This document shows positions 24,101 through 35,029 of a DNA stretch of 64,000 bases, in pieces. This stretch comes from Ligula intestinalis (Eukaryota > Platyhelminthes > Cestoda > Diphyllobothriidea > Diphyllobothriidae): contig JAYGXS010000006.1 in the NCBI GenBank assembly GCA_036362985.1, positions 11,757,765-11,821,764 of the forward strand. The letters are read 5' to 3'. Position numbers and translations under genes: made by a program. The first letter of the stretch is position 1. Every line of letters starts with the position of its first letter. The notes below the pieces were generated by a model. It had not been told where the DNA came from, searched no databases, and saw only the letters and a list, made by a program, of their open reading frames with translations.

Positions 24101-27100
24101 AAAAAAATATTTTAAGCCATTTTTAATGCAAAAAAGCCAAGGGTATTCTTTATTATTTTATACGGGTGATGCTCCCTTTGTTCGCTTAACCAATTATGAT
24201 TTGCAGCCTTTTGTCACATTTATTTTTTGATGCTCTCGCAGTAGATTTATAATATAAAAACTGAAAGCCTTCAACCATTTTACAGCTCTGCGGGCGTACA
24301 GAATAGGCATTAGCTAACAAAGCATTTTGCCACTGAAAACTTGAAAAAATAAATAATATAATAGTAGATCAGTAGAATAACACTGAGCATTCCCATAACA
24401 AAAAGTATTGAACTTTGCGGCGCATTTTGCAGTACATTTTTTGATTTTCTTAATACAACACACCATCAAAAAGCCGCAAAGTATATATTTTTCTGGTCAA
24501 TTCTCCAGAATAAACGAAAAATAATTTAAAATACCAAGAATGCAAGCGACCACAAAATTTTATACCGTTTTTGTTCAGAGAATATTGTATTAGACGCACG
24601 ATAAATGGGAAACGCCAGGCATTTGTTTCACAACACTGTTGTCTTGCATTATGCCTCAGCCTTCTTCTTTTAGTGAATGGAGACAAGAGCCCCAGAACAT
24701 GCGTTAGTGGGGGAGGAATGTTCTGCATTTGTTCTGTTCTGCTTATTGTCCCGATCATCCTCGTTGGCCTTGCCGCCGTAGTGACAGTCACAGTTGGTGG
24801 TTTACTGCACGCTGAACTCTGTCCGTACATAGGAAATACCAGTGGAATCCAGATGACTGACTATGTGGCAAATTCAAAAATGCAAGACGTGTGGGACAAC
24901 GTTGTTCTGCCGCAAGTTTCAGGTGGAGAAGGAAATAAATTTGAAGATATTCTCAACTTGAAAGCTCCTCAAAACCCATTACAGGCAATCGTGATCGGTT
25001 GTAATCCCCAAAATGGTAAACCGACCTCAAAGTTAGGGCTTCTGGCGCAGATGGGAATTGATAACTTGGTCAATGTTAATGCATTCGTCGAGAGTCCTCT
25101 ACTTACTGATGGAATTCAAAAAGCTAAGGAGTAAGTTCATACTTCCTCTGAATTGTACTCTTAGACCCCCTTACGGGGATAAGAGACTTCCTGATCACAC
25201 ATTCCTTAGATCCATTTCATTGATCTTTGTTTCCTATTTTACATTTCAGGCTGATACTTTCATAAATAGGCAGAATCTTACAATGAACACAAAATTCTAG
25301 AATTCTTCCTAGGTCACCTTTGGATGTCTGCAATTCATTGTTGTCCTTTATTGTGTATGGTGAACAGCAGAAGAGCTTCTGGTAGTGGTCCATGTTTTCT
25401 TGTGGGTAATAGGCGCTCGGTGTAACACGGTTATCAAAAAATTTAAAATAATAGCTGATTATAAACTGTTGACATGATAAAGTAATAGTGGCCTAGGTTT
25501 TGAGTGTCAAGTGAATGAAGGACCTCTTGTTGCTTCTGCTTTGTTTCTGCAAAGACGAAATGTGCAGTATAGTTGATTTTTTGAATAATAAGGCGTACAC
25601 AAATAGGTACCTTGGGCAAGTTTTCCTATATGACTAGGGTTCCTAGCAATGTGTTTCTTTGTGCACATCTACACCTTTCTTCAAAAGCCAACTGTTTATC
25701 TTACAGGAGTCTTGTGCAGAACATTGCCGATGCAAACCTTGACAAAGAAATTCCAGATCCCAATGAATTTAAAGTCCTTACTGACGGGGTTAAACTCGTT
25801 CTTGAAAAACTTGAATTAAAGGTAAGCTCACGTTAAATTAACCACTTAACACCTACGTTTTGTCAGTTTATATGGGGCTGTTAGTTTGATTTCGTGTACG
25901 AAGAAACTGCTTGATATTTAAATCAGTCTGATACAGTGCAGAGGTAATAAAGTTCCAACCCCTTCATTTAGTTGGTTAGTCTCGTTATTAGTTGACCTAA
26001 TGTGGACTAGCGACAATTGTTATTTTAACAAACTTTATTTAGGCTAGAAGTTCTTAATTATGATCATTTTGCCTGTAAATACCTTATGCTGTTTTTTTAT
26101 TAGTCAGTTAAATTATTATTTGTTTGTGCACCGATATATTCCTCAGGATGCGCCCATTCTGGGATAATGCTTTTGCGAGTCGGATCAACCAACTGTGTTC
26201 CGCAAAGCTACTGACAATTTATATGTTACTAGCCAACTGTCTGTAAAACATCTTTTTATGTTTTTGTCATAATATATCACGGTGCCTTGTCTGAGCCGAA
26301 ATACTCTTATGACAAATAGTCAGTTTAAAATTTATTTAAAATGAGCAAAAACGAATAACATATCTTACGCGTCCAGATCACTACCTCGAAGTTTGAATTC
26401 TTACCATTCGCTTAGGATAAAAATCGAAGAAGAACACTACTAAATTTATATATGGCCGATTGTTATATTGCCAATGCAACCAGTTATTTGATTATTGTTA
26501 TTTTTGTCTTTTTGCAAATCTAATTTTCTCGCTTATAGAAATCGATTAACTACCTTGAAACACATGCTTTCAATCTGGATGGAATTCAAGCTTTGGCAAA
26601 AAAAATTGCTTCCAGCTGCCCACCGCAAAGTGGTGAATTAGACGCTTTAGTCCCTAGTCTGAAAGACTGTAATGCCGATATCACTGAGATGTACAGTGCA
26701 TACAAATGTCTGGACGGCAATGCAACGGCGATAGACTCGACAGACCTGGTGAACGGGATTAATTCTTTCAAAGGCGTGAGTACATTTATTTGGATCACAG
26801 TGCACTATATCTTCTGTGCTGCATGACATAATTGAATCCATCCCCCATTGGTATTCATTTTATTCGCTTTTTTTATTTATGCTGGCTCTATTCATTGATC
26901 TTCGTTTTTTGACTTTTCCTTGTTATGTGGCTGCCGGCAGTGATTGGTCACGGGTTCATAAGGTGGAAAGCGTCCTTAAACAGTCTAACATGTTTTGTCA
27001 ACTACTTACCAGTCCTCTGCTCCCCTAAGTATAGGACCCTGAAATAACGCCATCTTATTTACAATGATAACATCTTAACTGTCCAGATGGTGAAAGCTGC

Positions 27101-30100
27101 TTGCTAATAAAAACCATAAGCAGGCCTGTTTCACATAGGGCACGACACAGAACAGCATTGCAAAGATAAATTAAAATTACTCACCAGGCAGCAGATGTAT
27201 TATGCTCTTATGAGCAATGCGTGTTACAAGCATTTGTGAATAATTGGGTGGGATGTGAGCACAGGAATGCATATAAATTAACATTTATATAGCAGAAGAC
27301 TAGAAAATACCCTAGAAAAACAAACCATGTTATCTTCTGATATTATAAAGTCCCGACGCATTTAAGCAAGCTTGTTCGAACCGAACCAAGCGGGCGCAAT
27401 TATACGCGTCACGTTGGCAAAATTATTTGCGTACAAATTAAAGCGCTGAATATTTTTTATTGCTATAATAATTTAGCAACTAAGGCACAAAATCTTGAAT
27501 TTATCATATGAATACGAACTAATTTTTGTTTCTCCATATGACTCAACATTTTCAAAGAAAGCTTTTCGTCACTAATGAGTCAGTTAATGAAGTCGACTTC
27601 GGGAACGAATAAAAAACAGCTTGGTGCAGGGCTTTTCATCTGCATTAGCATGAAACCGGAACCTGAAGCCCGCGGTTTGCTCGACAGACTGCATAGTTTT
27701 ACTTGAAACCAAGTACTTACTAATCCGGTTAGTGTGTAAATCGCTTTGAGGTAGTACAACACAATTTGAGAACGTATTTTCGGTCGTTTCACTTGGAAAC
27801 CGAAATAAGGATTAAAAACTGCAATGGAAAGGAAAAACCTATTTTGCATTGACATGCTTCCAGACATCGGAGCCTGTTTCAAGTTACCTAAATAGAAAGA
27901 ATGTCAGTAAGGAGAGTTTTTAGGGGTACCAGCAAAGTTGATTTAAGAAGTTCACCTCATATAATTCTAGACCCAACATGTTGTTCTACGGAAAAGGCGA
28001 TTTTAGGGGTTTTGTGCCAAAAAGGATAGGTCTTGAAGGTTAATTGTAGAATTAAGTTTAATTTGTTTCCCGTAGCCGCTGGGCGTAAGGTGTTCCGCGT
28101 GAAGATTGAAGGTGTGTGCAATGAATTGCACCACGGACTATACTAATCTATCTCCAGAAAGGTAAGTTGGACCTCATGTAAGTTGAAGTAGATGACCTCC
28201 TAACCAACATTTCTATTTTTTGGGAATTTCAAGATAGCCGCATTTTGAAAATTGGTTGGGTTTTTCCGTAATACTTTAAATGACAACACAAAATAAAAAA
28301 ATCTACAGATCTAAATCAACAACCTTTCTAAGCTACATTCAACTGGCTATCCTATTTTCCCACCAATAAAACTCCTAAAACTACGGCTTCTATAGGGCAA
28401 ATGCTGAGAGTACGGGTATATGAAGTGCACTGCTGAAGCTACTGTTGCCGGAGCGTCTACGACACGTGAATTTGAATTTGTACTCACTTAAAATAAGTTA
28501 TTTTGCGATACGTTTAAGAAACGGCAAAATTTCATGTTCCTAAACCCTTAACTAGAACTCAATTTCAACTTTAATCTCTTTCACAGCATTGCCCCTTGCT
28601 TGACTTATACATTTAGCAGGAGCTTAAATCTAAACCTGTAATATACCCTTGCCCGTTTTTCAATTTTCGACCTAAACGCCAAAGTAAAATTTCATCATTT
28701 AAACTCACCTTCAACTGAAATCCAAAATGGTTTCTCGCAGTGTTATATAAAGTTCGTGGAATACTTTTCGAAGAAAATAGTTGTTGTCCGTTCGCTTAGT
28801 GTTTCGTATGTGCATGCTGTATACATTCCATGCAAGACGAATAACAACATACAGTTTGCAGTTAATGCAAACCATATTGTTTACTTTATTGAACCTTATG
28901 AAATGGACGGATTGGATACATAATTCGTGGACATCTCACGGGGCCTGATAAAAATCTCATCATTGTAAATATTTGGCAGCCCAGAGATAGTCATTATTTA
29001 AATGTGGACATGGAAGAAAGCGTAGTACGTTACCATCTGGGTACACGAGGGAATATGAAACTATATACTCTCTGTAAGGTTTATTTTTCCAAGCGATCAT
29101 TTGCTGACGAGAGCGTTTTGCAAACACCTGTAAAGAAGCTCGTTTAAAAGCCAATCTTCTTACGCGACTGAAACCACTAATGATTAGCCTACACATTCAC
29201 TAATAAATAAGACAGTTGAACTTTCGTCTCCATAATGCACTTAAACTTGAGGTTAATATTTGATAAGATTGTAGATCTATTCTTTTTCCTTTCTAAAAAT
29301 AGTAAATCAGGGCACTTAAACAAAAAATACACTCATATATTTCAAAAAAAGGAAAAATGCTTTGCAACAATCAAGATGTATATGAGAATTTTGGAGCTGA
29401 TGTCACCGGTTTTTCGTCAGACGGAATATAATGAAATGAGAGAATGAAATTAGTATAGAAAGTTTAAACGAACAGAACAGTGGCGTGTGAGGTGAGTCAT
29501 CGTTTCTTTGTGGGTGGCGTGCGGTTGGAAAGGTGAGGACGGTTGGTGGGTCGGTAGATGTTGGTTTGACTGGTTTAGCGGTCAAGGCTGTGTAATTAGG
29601 ACGGGGGACGGTAAGTTTTGGTCTTTAGCCACCGTATCGGTCGTTCAAATCGACGTGGCAGTTGATAATGCCCGCCGTATAATACCAAGCCTCGAGAAAC
29701 GATGACTCACCTCACACGCCGCCGATCTAGCGGTTCTGTCCGCTTAAACCTTCTAGTGCAACCGTACTCTGTCACTCCAGTTATTTCGTCTTACAAAGAA
29801 GCGGTGTCACCAAGTTCATCTTGATTATTCCAATGAACCTCCCCTTTTCTTCATTATTTGTTCCGAATGCATCCCCCTCTGATCTAAAACTCACATATTT
29901 ATCTAGTATTTGAGAATTTATCCATTTACCAAAGATTTAAATTATACCGAATAGCGGGTACACAGTAGAAGATGGTATATCACATTTTTGTACCAGCCAT
30001 GTACCATGTACCATGTACCTAGATGGACAGACTCGATGAGTTCTCTTTATTTACATCTAGGCAACGAAAGACAAACCATCGGTAGAGAAAGCCCTTACTC

Positions 30101-30417
30101 CGCCTCTTGACGATTTCACGCGAGCTGTCCTTGGGTCCGTCAAGAAAACAGGAAATGAGGCCTTCAAAAATCTGACTCAAAATCTTCTGCCCTGTGGCAG
30201 TCTGTACTACGCGTTCGATTCAGTAGTATTCATGAGCTGTGGAGCCTCGGGCCTGGCTCCCCGCATCTTTGCGTGGGGTCTCTTCCTCGCCCTCTGCCTC
30301 TTTTTCACCTTCTTCAGCCTCCTCAGTCTGTGTATGTTGTGGCGCGTGCAAAACCACCAGGCAAAGCGATTCGCTAATTCGCTGGATCGCTCTTCCGGAT
30401 TCTCACGTGACGAATAA
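14722..30417 (+). CDS. prominin-like pentaspan membrane glycoprotein (8 exons)
   Basis: Predicted joined CDS: 14722-15144, 20852-21178, 22586-22822, 23536-23983, 24674-25130, 25707-25821, 26539-26775, 30061-30417. All junctions are GT...AG and the phases match (0,0,0,1,2,0,0), giving 866 codons plus stop; human PROM1 is about the same length. Membrane segments fall at about residues 100-125, 152-179, 437-463, 494-520 and 817-841, the five-pass layout of prominins, with the typical Cys cluster (CCCC, 126-129) after TM1. Two large extracellular loops (about 180-436 and 521-816) carry NXS/T sites such as NST, NTT, NFT, NMT, NAT and NLT. Prominins bind cholesterol in membrane protrusions and act in photoreceptor and ciliary membrane shape; that is family knowledge. 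The N-terminus is the weakest part: a TAA at 14710-14712 is in frame with the ATG, so translation probably starts at 14722 after a 5' UTR exon not found here, and residues 2-19 would have to serve as signal peptide. Confidence 0.85.
15145..20851 (+). other. prominin intron 1 (5.7 kb)
   Basis: No coding signal was found. It holds a dispersed repeat in inverted orientation (15240-15360 versus 16595-16715, with a third partial copy near 16860-16965), a GA-rich stretch near 15998, and a G-rich tract at 17842-17910. The remainder is AT-rich and unremarkable. Confidence 0.7.
17842..17910 (+). repeat. G-rich tract with quadruplex potential
   Basis: Runs of 8, 3, 3, 3, 6, 4 and 5 G separated by short spacers on the sense strand of prominin intron 1. 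This satisfies the usual G3+ quadruplex pattern. Confidence 0.7.
20852..21178 (+). CDS. prominin-like coding exon 2 (TM2 and start of first large loop)
   Basis: Acceptor cag-like tract ends in AG at 20850-20851; donor GTATGC at 21179. It is 109 codons, phase 0 at both ends. It holds TM2 followed by the G-x-AKxLSET motif and glycosylation sites NST and NTT. The same TM2 segment recurs on the minus strand near 48.3 kb. Confidence 0.85.
22586..22822 (+). CDS. prominin-like coding exon 3 (first large loop)
   Basis: Acceptor tttattgaag ends at 22585; donor GTAAAT at 22823. It is 79 codons, phase 0 at both ends. The reading is helical, without membrane segments, as expected for the first large prominin loop. 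It joins exon 2 directly without needing another exon. Confidence 0.8.
23536..23983 (+). CDS. prominin-like coding exon 4 (coiled loop, TM3)
   Basis: Acceptor ttatcattttag ends at 23535; donor GTATTT at 23984. It encodes 149 codons plus one base (phase 1). The first 100 residues are heptad-like and charged (DIKAKLNSVKQKLNDMQ), followed by NMT and a long hydrophobic TM3 around LPCILAGILFLVFLVLF, then a basic cytoplasmic stretch (QRHQF). Confidence 0.85.
24674..25130 (+). CDS. prominin-like coding exon 5 (TM4, start of second large loop)
   Basis: Acceptor cttcttcttttag ends at 24673; donor GTAAGT at 25131. The leading TG completes a GTG codon with the final G of exon 4, and the exon ends in phase 2. 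It holds TM4 after a Cys-containing cytoplasmic loop, then AELCPYIGNTS (glycosylation site NTS) opening the second large extracellular loop. Confidence 0.85.
25707..25821 (+). CDS. prominin-like coding exon 6 (second large loop)
   Basis: Acceptor tatcttacag ends at 25706; donor GTAAGC at 25822. The first G completes a GAG codon with the last two bases of exon 5; 38 further codons follow and the exon ends in phase 0. The charged helical sequence fits the second prominin loop. Confidence 0.8.
26539..26775 (+). CDS. prominin-like coding exon 7 (second large loop, Cys pair)
   Basis: Acceptor ctcgcttatag ends at 26538; donor GTGAGT at 26776. It is 79 codons, phase 0 at both ends. It contains three cysteines (SSCPP, KDCNA, YKCLD) and the site NAT, consistent with a disulfide-bonded extracellular loop. 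Confidence 0.82.
27935..28455. mobile_element. terminal-inverted-repeat element, copy 2 (prominin intron 7)
   Basis: It is colinear with the element at 11113-11678 (shared ttgtttcccg, gtagatgacct, gggtttttccg). Its right end read backwards is GTGCACTTCATATACCCG, matching both ends of copy 1; its left end is more decayed. It is non-coding. Confidence 0.7.
29458..29753. mobile_element. 296-bp TA-flanked inverted-repeat element
   Basis: Ends GAAAGTTTAAACG and, reversed, GAAGGTTTAAGCG, with a further shared inner block GGCGTGTGAGGTGAGTCATC on both arms. TA sits directly outside both ends (29456-29457 and 29754-29755), the target signature of Tc1/mariner-type elements. There is no transposase. 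It lies about 300 bp before the last prominin exon. Confidence 0.65.
30061..30417 (+). CDS. prominin-like last coding exon (TM5, cytoplasmic tail)
   Basis: Acceptor ctttatttacatctag ends at 30060; stop TAA is 30415-30417. It encodes 118 codons: the end of the second loop with NLT and a Cys, TM5 (about GLFLALCLFFTFFSLLSL) and a short basic tail ending FSRDE. The acceptor follows a small tandem repeat of ATGTACC at about 29997-30020. Confidence 0.85.
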   Translation, partial: ATKDKPSVEKALTPPLDDFTRAVLGSVKKTGNEAFKNLTQNLLPCGSLYYAFDSVVFMSCGASGLAPRIFAWGLFLALCLFFTFFSLLSLCMLWRVQNHQAKRFANSLDRSSGFSRDE

Positions 30418-30677
30418 ATTCGGCCGGACTTCTGACTATTTTTATTTCAGCTAACGCGGATGCAGGTCATATACGCTGTTCGTCTTTCAGATCCATTTGG
30501 TCAAGTTGACATTCATAGGACATTCTCACGCGTTTAACTTTAATTTCTTTCAGTTTAACTTTCGCCGGTGGACCTTTGCGAAACTCCTATTATAAACTGT
30601 TACCAGTCTTTTTATTTCCTCAGATATATTTTATACGAGGATCATCAAAAAACAGTGTCACCGTCATTTTTATTTTG

Positions 30678-30683
30678 AATAAA
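30678..30683 (+). terminator. candidate polyadenylation signal of the prominin-like gene
   Basis: AATAAA occurs 261 bases after the stop codon and is the first canonical signal seen there. It would give a 3' UTR of about 280 bases. It is a single hexamer and therefore tentative. Confidence 0.45.
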
Positions 30684-30738
30684 TTATTAATATTGTAAGG
30701 AGAGGTTGGTTCTCCCCCTTACTGCTTGAGAAAAGAGC

Positions 30739-31048
30739 CCATCTTCTGCCCCCGGGAATAAACTTGTAGATTTGCTGACGTTTCGGACAGCTGAGCCGGC
30801 TGTCCTATGTCGAAGCGAATACTGAGTTTATCGATCACAAGTTTAAAGTTGCGGCTGTGTGTGTTGGCTTTAAGCTGATCGATTTTTTCGCCAGGTGCTT
30901 TTTGCCATACGTGTGAGTTTAGGCTTGGTGTGACGGCAGTTGGTGGTCAATCGATAAAGTTAGCATTCGCTTCGACCAAGGACAGCCGCGCCAGCTTTCC
31001 GAAATATCAGCAAATTTGCAAATTTATTCTGGTGAGCAGAAGATGAAC
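30739..31048. repeat. inverted repeat pair downstream of prominin
   Basis: Arms 30739-30838 and 30946-31048 are about 100-bp reverse complements (shared gtcgaagcgaat, tttatcgat, aatttgctga) around a 107-bp spacer. There is no coding. Its form matches the other head-to-head pairs in the window. Confidence 0.7.
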
Positions 31049-33690
31049 TTTTATTGTTATCGCGGAATTCTGAATTTTTCAAATTTGTGATTGAGATAAT
31101 TGTAGATGAAGGCCAAGAGCGCCACTGCTGTAACAAATAATTTACTTTAGTTTTTTTTAAAGCCATACTGATAAATCTTTTTTAGTACACCATACTTCAA
31201 ACACAATGTCATCTATGTAAACTGCTGTCTTTGTTAAAACTAAGACTTGTTGATTATTTATTAAATCACATGAAACGTTATTTTGTATAACTGGAAATTT
31301 CAGGATGACTTGGGATTTTGCGTGAATAATAAAAAAATAAGTAACATTGATAAAAAAGCTTTCATGAATGATACGAGAAGTAATGCTGCAGTCCACTCGG
31401 AGCGAAACTATGGCATGAACTAGAACAAGACTGGTGATGAATAGTTGACCTTACAGGCAAGCTGTGACGTAAATTATGTGAATTTTCACGGAGACGTGGC
31501 ATGATTAATTTCCTATGGTGCATGTGTCGCGTAGTTGCTTCTAGCTTGCACAGTACAATAGGAGCCCCTGTGAGGGTTTTGATGTAGACTCACGTCCATT
31601 GTGCGCTCACCTCGGTCCAAGTCGAGATTCTGGTGCACTCTTCGCCATAACATCAAACCATGCCACCGTCCAAAATTATTTGCTTATGGTTCATGGAGGG
31701 ATCTCAGTTAACACGTGCGAGTGAGGTGGGCCCTGACTAGTCACCCGAATGTCCTCGACTTTTTAACGGGCGGAAAATTTATTTGCATCTTGGTACTAGG
31801 AAGAATATGCAAATTACAATTTAAAAAATTACCTTTCCTACAAAAGCTTCCAAGTACCGGTTACAAAGCAGATTTAGCAAACAACTGTGTGTGATAATTC
31901 ATATTCACACCGATGGATTGGCATGGCGGATGAAGAATTCAGTTACATACAGTGTTCTCGGAGTTGGAATGTGGTAAATGAGCTTAGTCAGCTCTTCATT
32001 CCATCGCCGCTAACATGACAAAGTCGGTCCATTGAGGATTTGAGAGAAAGAGGCTGTGCTGATGGAAGAGTGTGTTTGCTGTCTGTTTGTCAAAGACTCG
32101 GAGTGAATGTGACTGTTCTCTGGGGGCATAGGGTAGCGTGCGATTCCAAATGTTGTTATTGAACTAAACGTAAAATCGACCAATCTTCCTTTCTGCTTAG
32201 TCAGGCGGATATTTGATCGCTGATCGTTCTTTCCAGGAGTCACGGTCTTCGGGATCCTTCACGTTGTGGTCTCTTTTTGCCATCCGCTAATCAGCCTTTA
32301 CCTGCATGTCTCATCGGTTACCACATGAACTGAACCAGTCGCAGGGCCCACAGGCCACTAGTAACGGATGTTGGTTTACCTTGTGATAAGGACAAACAGA
32401 ATCTCAATCGATTTATGCAGCCGTGGCTTGCATATATTATTCTACTCCTAACGCTTTAAATTTCTGTTGCATTTAATTCGCACTCGCTGTGCACAGGAAT
32501 ATGTATCCAGATCACAGGTTACGCCGCTTGGAGAAAGATATTACTTTAGCGAAATTCAGAAGATGGATTGAGTACAGGAATCATTTGTTTATTTTATCCG
32601 CGCTATTGACATCAGACGGGAAAGCAGCCCTAAAAATTATGACAGAAGTTAAACGAGTGACGATAGAGGAAGTTTGGGAAAATTAAGGACAGGTTCCACA
32701 TGTCTAAAGGTAAAAACACTGTATTATGTATGAACTTGGCGATTCAACATATGTATTAGTCACATTTGTGACAGCGCGCACTGAGTAGTGTTGCGTTAAC
32801 TCACCGTGCCTTCGTTCGCCAAGGTAGCAGTTGCGTCAACTATCGCCACATGTGGCTGTCCGTCATACGTTCTTTCCTGTCTCTCGGTTGGGTTGGTGCT
32901 CAGCCTCTTTGCCCCTTTGCCTAGCAGTTTAACGACAATTAATGTGTTACATTTTCTGATTGCCCCCAATCCTGCGCACACAGGTGCACACCCACACTTC
33001 TTTACTGTCCCAAATGTTCATTGAACGCTGCGTTTGTGATCATTTGGCAGTGTCTATTATTAACCTCTTTTCTGCCCAGTAAAGCTCTTCCTCTCAACTC
33101 TGTCTTACCTAACTTCTGATTCGGAGGACATTCTTCTTGTCTACACAAACACCTACAGCATGTCCTCTCGAGGGACTCCACATTTTCGCTTTGTTTTATT
33201 TCGAGAACGCAGCCCCAGTCTGCGCTTTCCCAACAAAACCAGTTCTACCGGGGGTTGAAACAAGACTGCTGCCATGCTAGGTGAACAAGTCCCTGGTCGG
33301 TTTATGGTTTATTCCGAAAGAACGCTAAGAATTACGTCCTTTATGTTTCCTTGAAATAAAATTTGTTACTGTGAGTTTATGTGGAATATTTTGAGCAGAG
33401 CAAGCCCTGGCGATGTGAGTGCATGTGTCGCTAGGTCCAGCAGCTGTTTATTTACGGCCCTTTAGATGAACGTGGGTACTCAGAACCACTAGCAATAGAC
33501 AGAAAACAGTTTGTAAGCTGGAAAGATTAATGCTTAAATAGTTATGGGCAACCAATATTTACATAACCTCCCATATTGATACCATTGACAGATAGGCTTG
33601 TACTACGTGAACTGGGGCAATAAGCAGTTGAAAAGTTAAACAGATGGATGGGTTCTAAATGAACCAATGAAGAGGATGGCTCCGTCCAGT
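31049..33690. other. no gene recognised
   Basis: A 65-codon plus frame at 32489-32686 (basic, LRRLEKD) is not recognised and has no support. The rest shows only short frames. Confidence 0.4.
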
Positions 33691-33699
33691 GCCTACTCG

Positions 33700-33890
33700 A
33701 TTGGCAGCCTCTTTAGAGCGTTAAATACCAGGAGAATGTTGGTGTTCTAATAAACTCCTCGCTTAAACTATCATAACAGTGTGAAAGAACAGATAAATGC
33801 GCGAAACAGGTCTTATTTGCGCTGAGGCGATGATTTGTTCATACTAATATAGAAGTTATTAAGTTGATTTTGGATGATTTGGTAAATGTA
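33700..33890 (+). pseudogene. CR1-like LINE C-terminal fragment
   Basis: The plus frame reads KCAKQVLFALRR then, after a stop, FVHTNIEVIKLILDDLV, the pattern of the region behind the RT core in CR1-like elements. It abuts the tRNA-like palindrome. Confidence 0.45.
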
Positions 33891-33918
33891 GTTGAGCCAA
33901 TTGTGAAAAAAACTCGCG

Positions 33919-33997
33919 GCATTCGGCGGGATTCGAACCCACATAGGAGGGAGGACTTTACGCAAGCCAACGCTCTACCTAATTAAGCTACAAATGT
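33919..33997 (-). ncRNA. tRNA-like sequence, probably SINE or pseudogene
   Basis: Minus strand: acceptor strands ACATTTG/CGAATGC pair at six of seven positions, D arm GCTT...GAGC, T arm GTGGG-TTCGAAT-CCCGC. The anticodon region is too long and lacks a proper 5-bp stem, so it is not called a functional tRNA. Confidence 0.5.
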
Positions 33998-34023
33998 TGC
34001 GCTTTACACAGTGAGTTTAATCA

Positions 34024-34104
34024 CACTTGGATCAATAGCTAGAGCGTTGGCTTGCATGAAAGGCCTCTCTCTTATGCGGGTTCAAATCCCGCCAAATGCC
34101 GCGA
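34024..34104 (+). ncRNA. tRNA-like sequence, partner of the unit at 33919
   Basis: T arm GCGGG-TTCAAAT-CCCGC is perfect; the D-arm half is TAGCTAGAGC, shorter than in the partner; the acceptor 5' strand is not recognisable. Pseudogene or SINE head. Confidence 0.4.
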
Positions 34105-34126
34105 GTTTTTTCACAATTGGCTCAAC

Positions 34127-34325
34127 TAATAAAGAAATGTTCAAAAAAGCCTGTGAAGCGTTTTTTCGTTTGCACATGGAGTATGCCGTCCGCGCATGGC
34201 GTCCGTGGTTGAGGACGGATTATATGAAGATGGAATGAGTGCAAACTAGGGCTACGATGACGGTCAAGAATCCTGGTCATCTGCCTTACGAAGTCAGACT
34301 GTCTGAACTACCAGGCTACCCAAAG
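34127..34325 (+). pseudogene. CR1-like LINE C-terminal fragment
   Basis: It reads HMEYAVRAWRPWLRTDYMKME, a stop, then VQTRATMTVKNPGHLPYEVR, the classic tail of CR1-like ORF2. It is truncated on both sides and runs straight into PLE sequence. Confidence 0.65.
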
Positions 34326-34448
34326 TCCCTGGGTGGACGCTTGCTAGCTACAGCAGAAGCAACCGCGATCCGGTTGAGTAAGCCAGTTTCATGCGCGCAC
34401 AAGAACCTCCTGCAGGCCCCGAGCTTGGCATGGCCAACGGTTACATAA
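34326..34448 (+). pseudogene. PLE C-terminal tail fragment
   Basis: RLLATAEATAIRLSKPVSC parallels RVLATAEVVAICLANSVLC of the PLE at 42839-44700. It is in the same open frame as the preceding CR1 piece, forming a chimeric frame by chance. Confidence 0.55.
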
Positions 34449-35029
34449 CTGCCTGCATCGTTCAGCACTTTCTCTCCCTTCCCACACTCGGCCTCTCCGG
34501 ATTCAATAAACTTTCATCGCCTCAAAGCCAACCGAGTACTAGCAACATCATTCCTCCTCTTTCCCCATGACTTATTTTCCCGTAAAGATGAACATAATTG
34601 CTAGCATGTTGCTTTTTACCCCCTCCCTATATAACAGTAATGGCCCGAGGAGAATTTATCGAAAGCTACGTTTGGTCACCAGGTATGCTTCCGAAGTGCA
34701 TTTTTCTCTTCTCAACTACGGGCAACTACGCAGTGATCTCCTTCAGAGCCACCGAATTGTCAGAAGCCGTGAGTGCGCCTCCAATTTGGGGACTTCTTTG
34801 AATGGTCTCGACCGAACCATCTGTCGGGTCATCTCTTTAAGCTGCAGAAGAATTTTGCCCATATGGTCGTTCGACGGAACGCCTTCGCATAGAGAGTCAT
34901 TGGAGCGTGGAACGGGCTCTCTGACTAGAGGATCATTCCAAAATCGTTTGCAAAATTTGCATACAACCTCAGTTGTCATTTGCTGGAAAACTGTTGTATA
35001 CATAATGAATGTTAGTAGCGGCAGTTTTC
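34449..35029. other. no gene recognised
   Basis: Open frames on both strands exist (an 86-codon minus frame at 34743-35003) but none is recognised. Confidence 0.35.

Larger units (their letters stand above)
21179..30060 (+). other. remaining prominin introns 2-7
   Basis: Introns are 21179-22585, 22823-23535, 23984-24673, 25131-25706, 25822-26538 and 26776-30060. The first five are AT-rich with no recognised elements. The last (3.3 kb) holds a terminal-inverted-repeat element (27935-28455) and a TA-flanked inverted-repeat element (29458-29753). Open frames inside these introns show no family resemblance. Confidence 0.7.
33891..34126. repeat. palindromic pair of tRNA-like sequences
   Basis: The arms (33891-33985 and 34030-34126) are reverse complements ending in gttgagccaatt outward. 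Each contains a tRNA-like unit with an RNA polymerase III B-box (GGTTCGAATCC left, GGTTCAAATCC right), 3' ends pointing outward. Detail of each unit is given separately. Confidence 0.7.

Noticed and set aside
33901..34110. Functional tRNA genes.
   Set aside because: T arms are good, but anticodon arms are malformed and the acceptor stem is incomplete in one copy.
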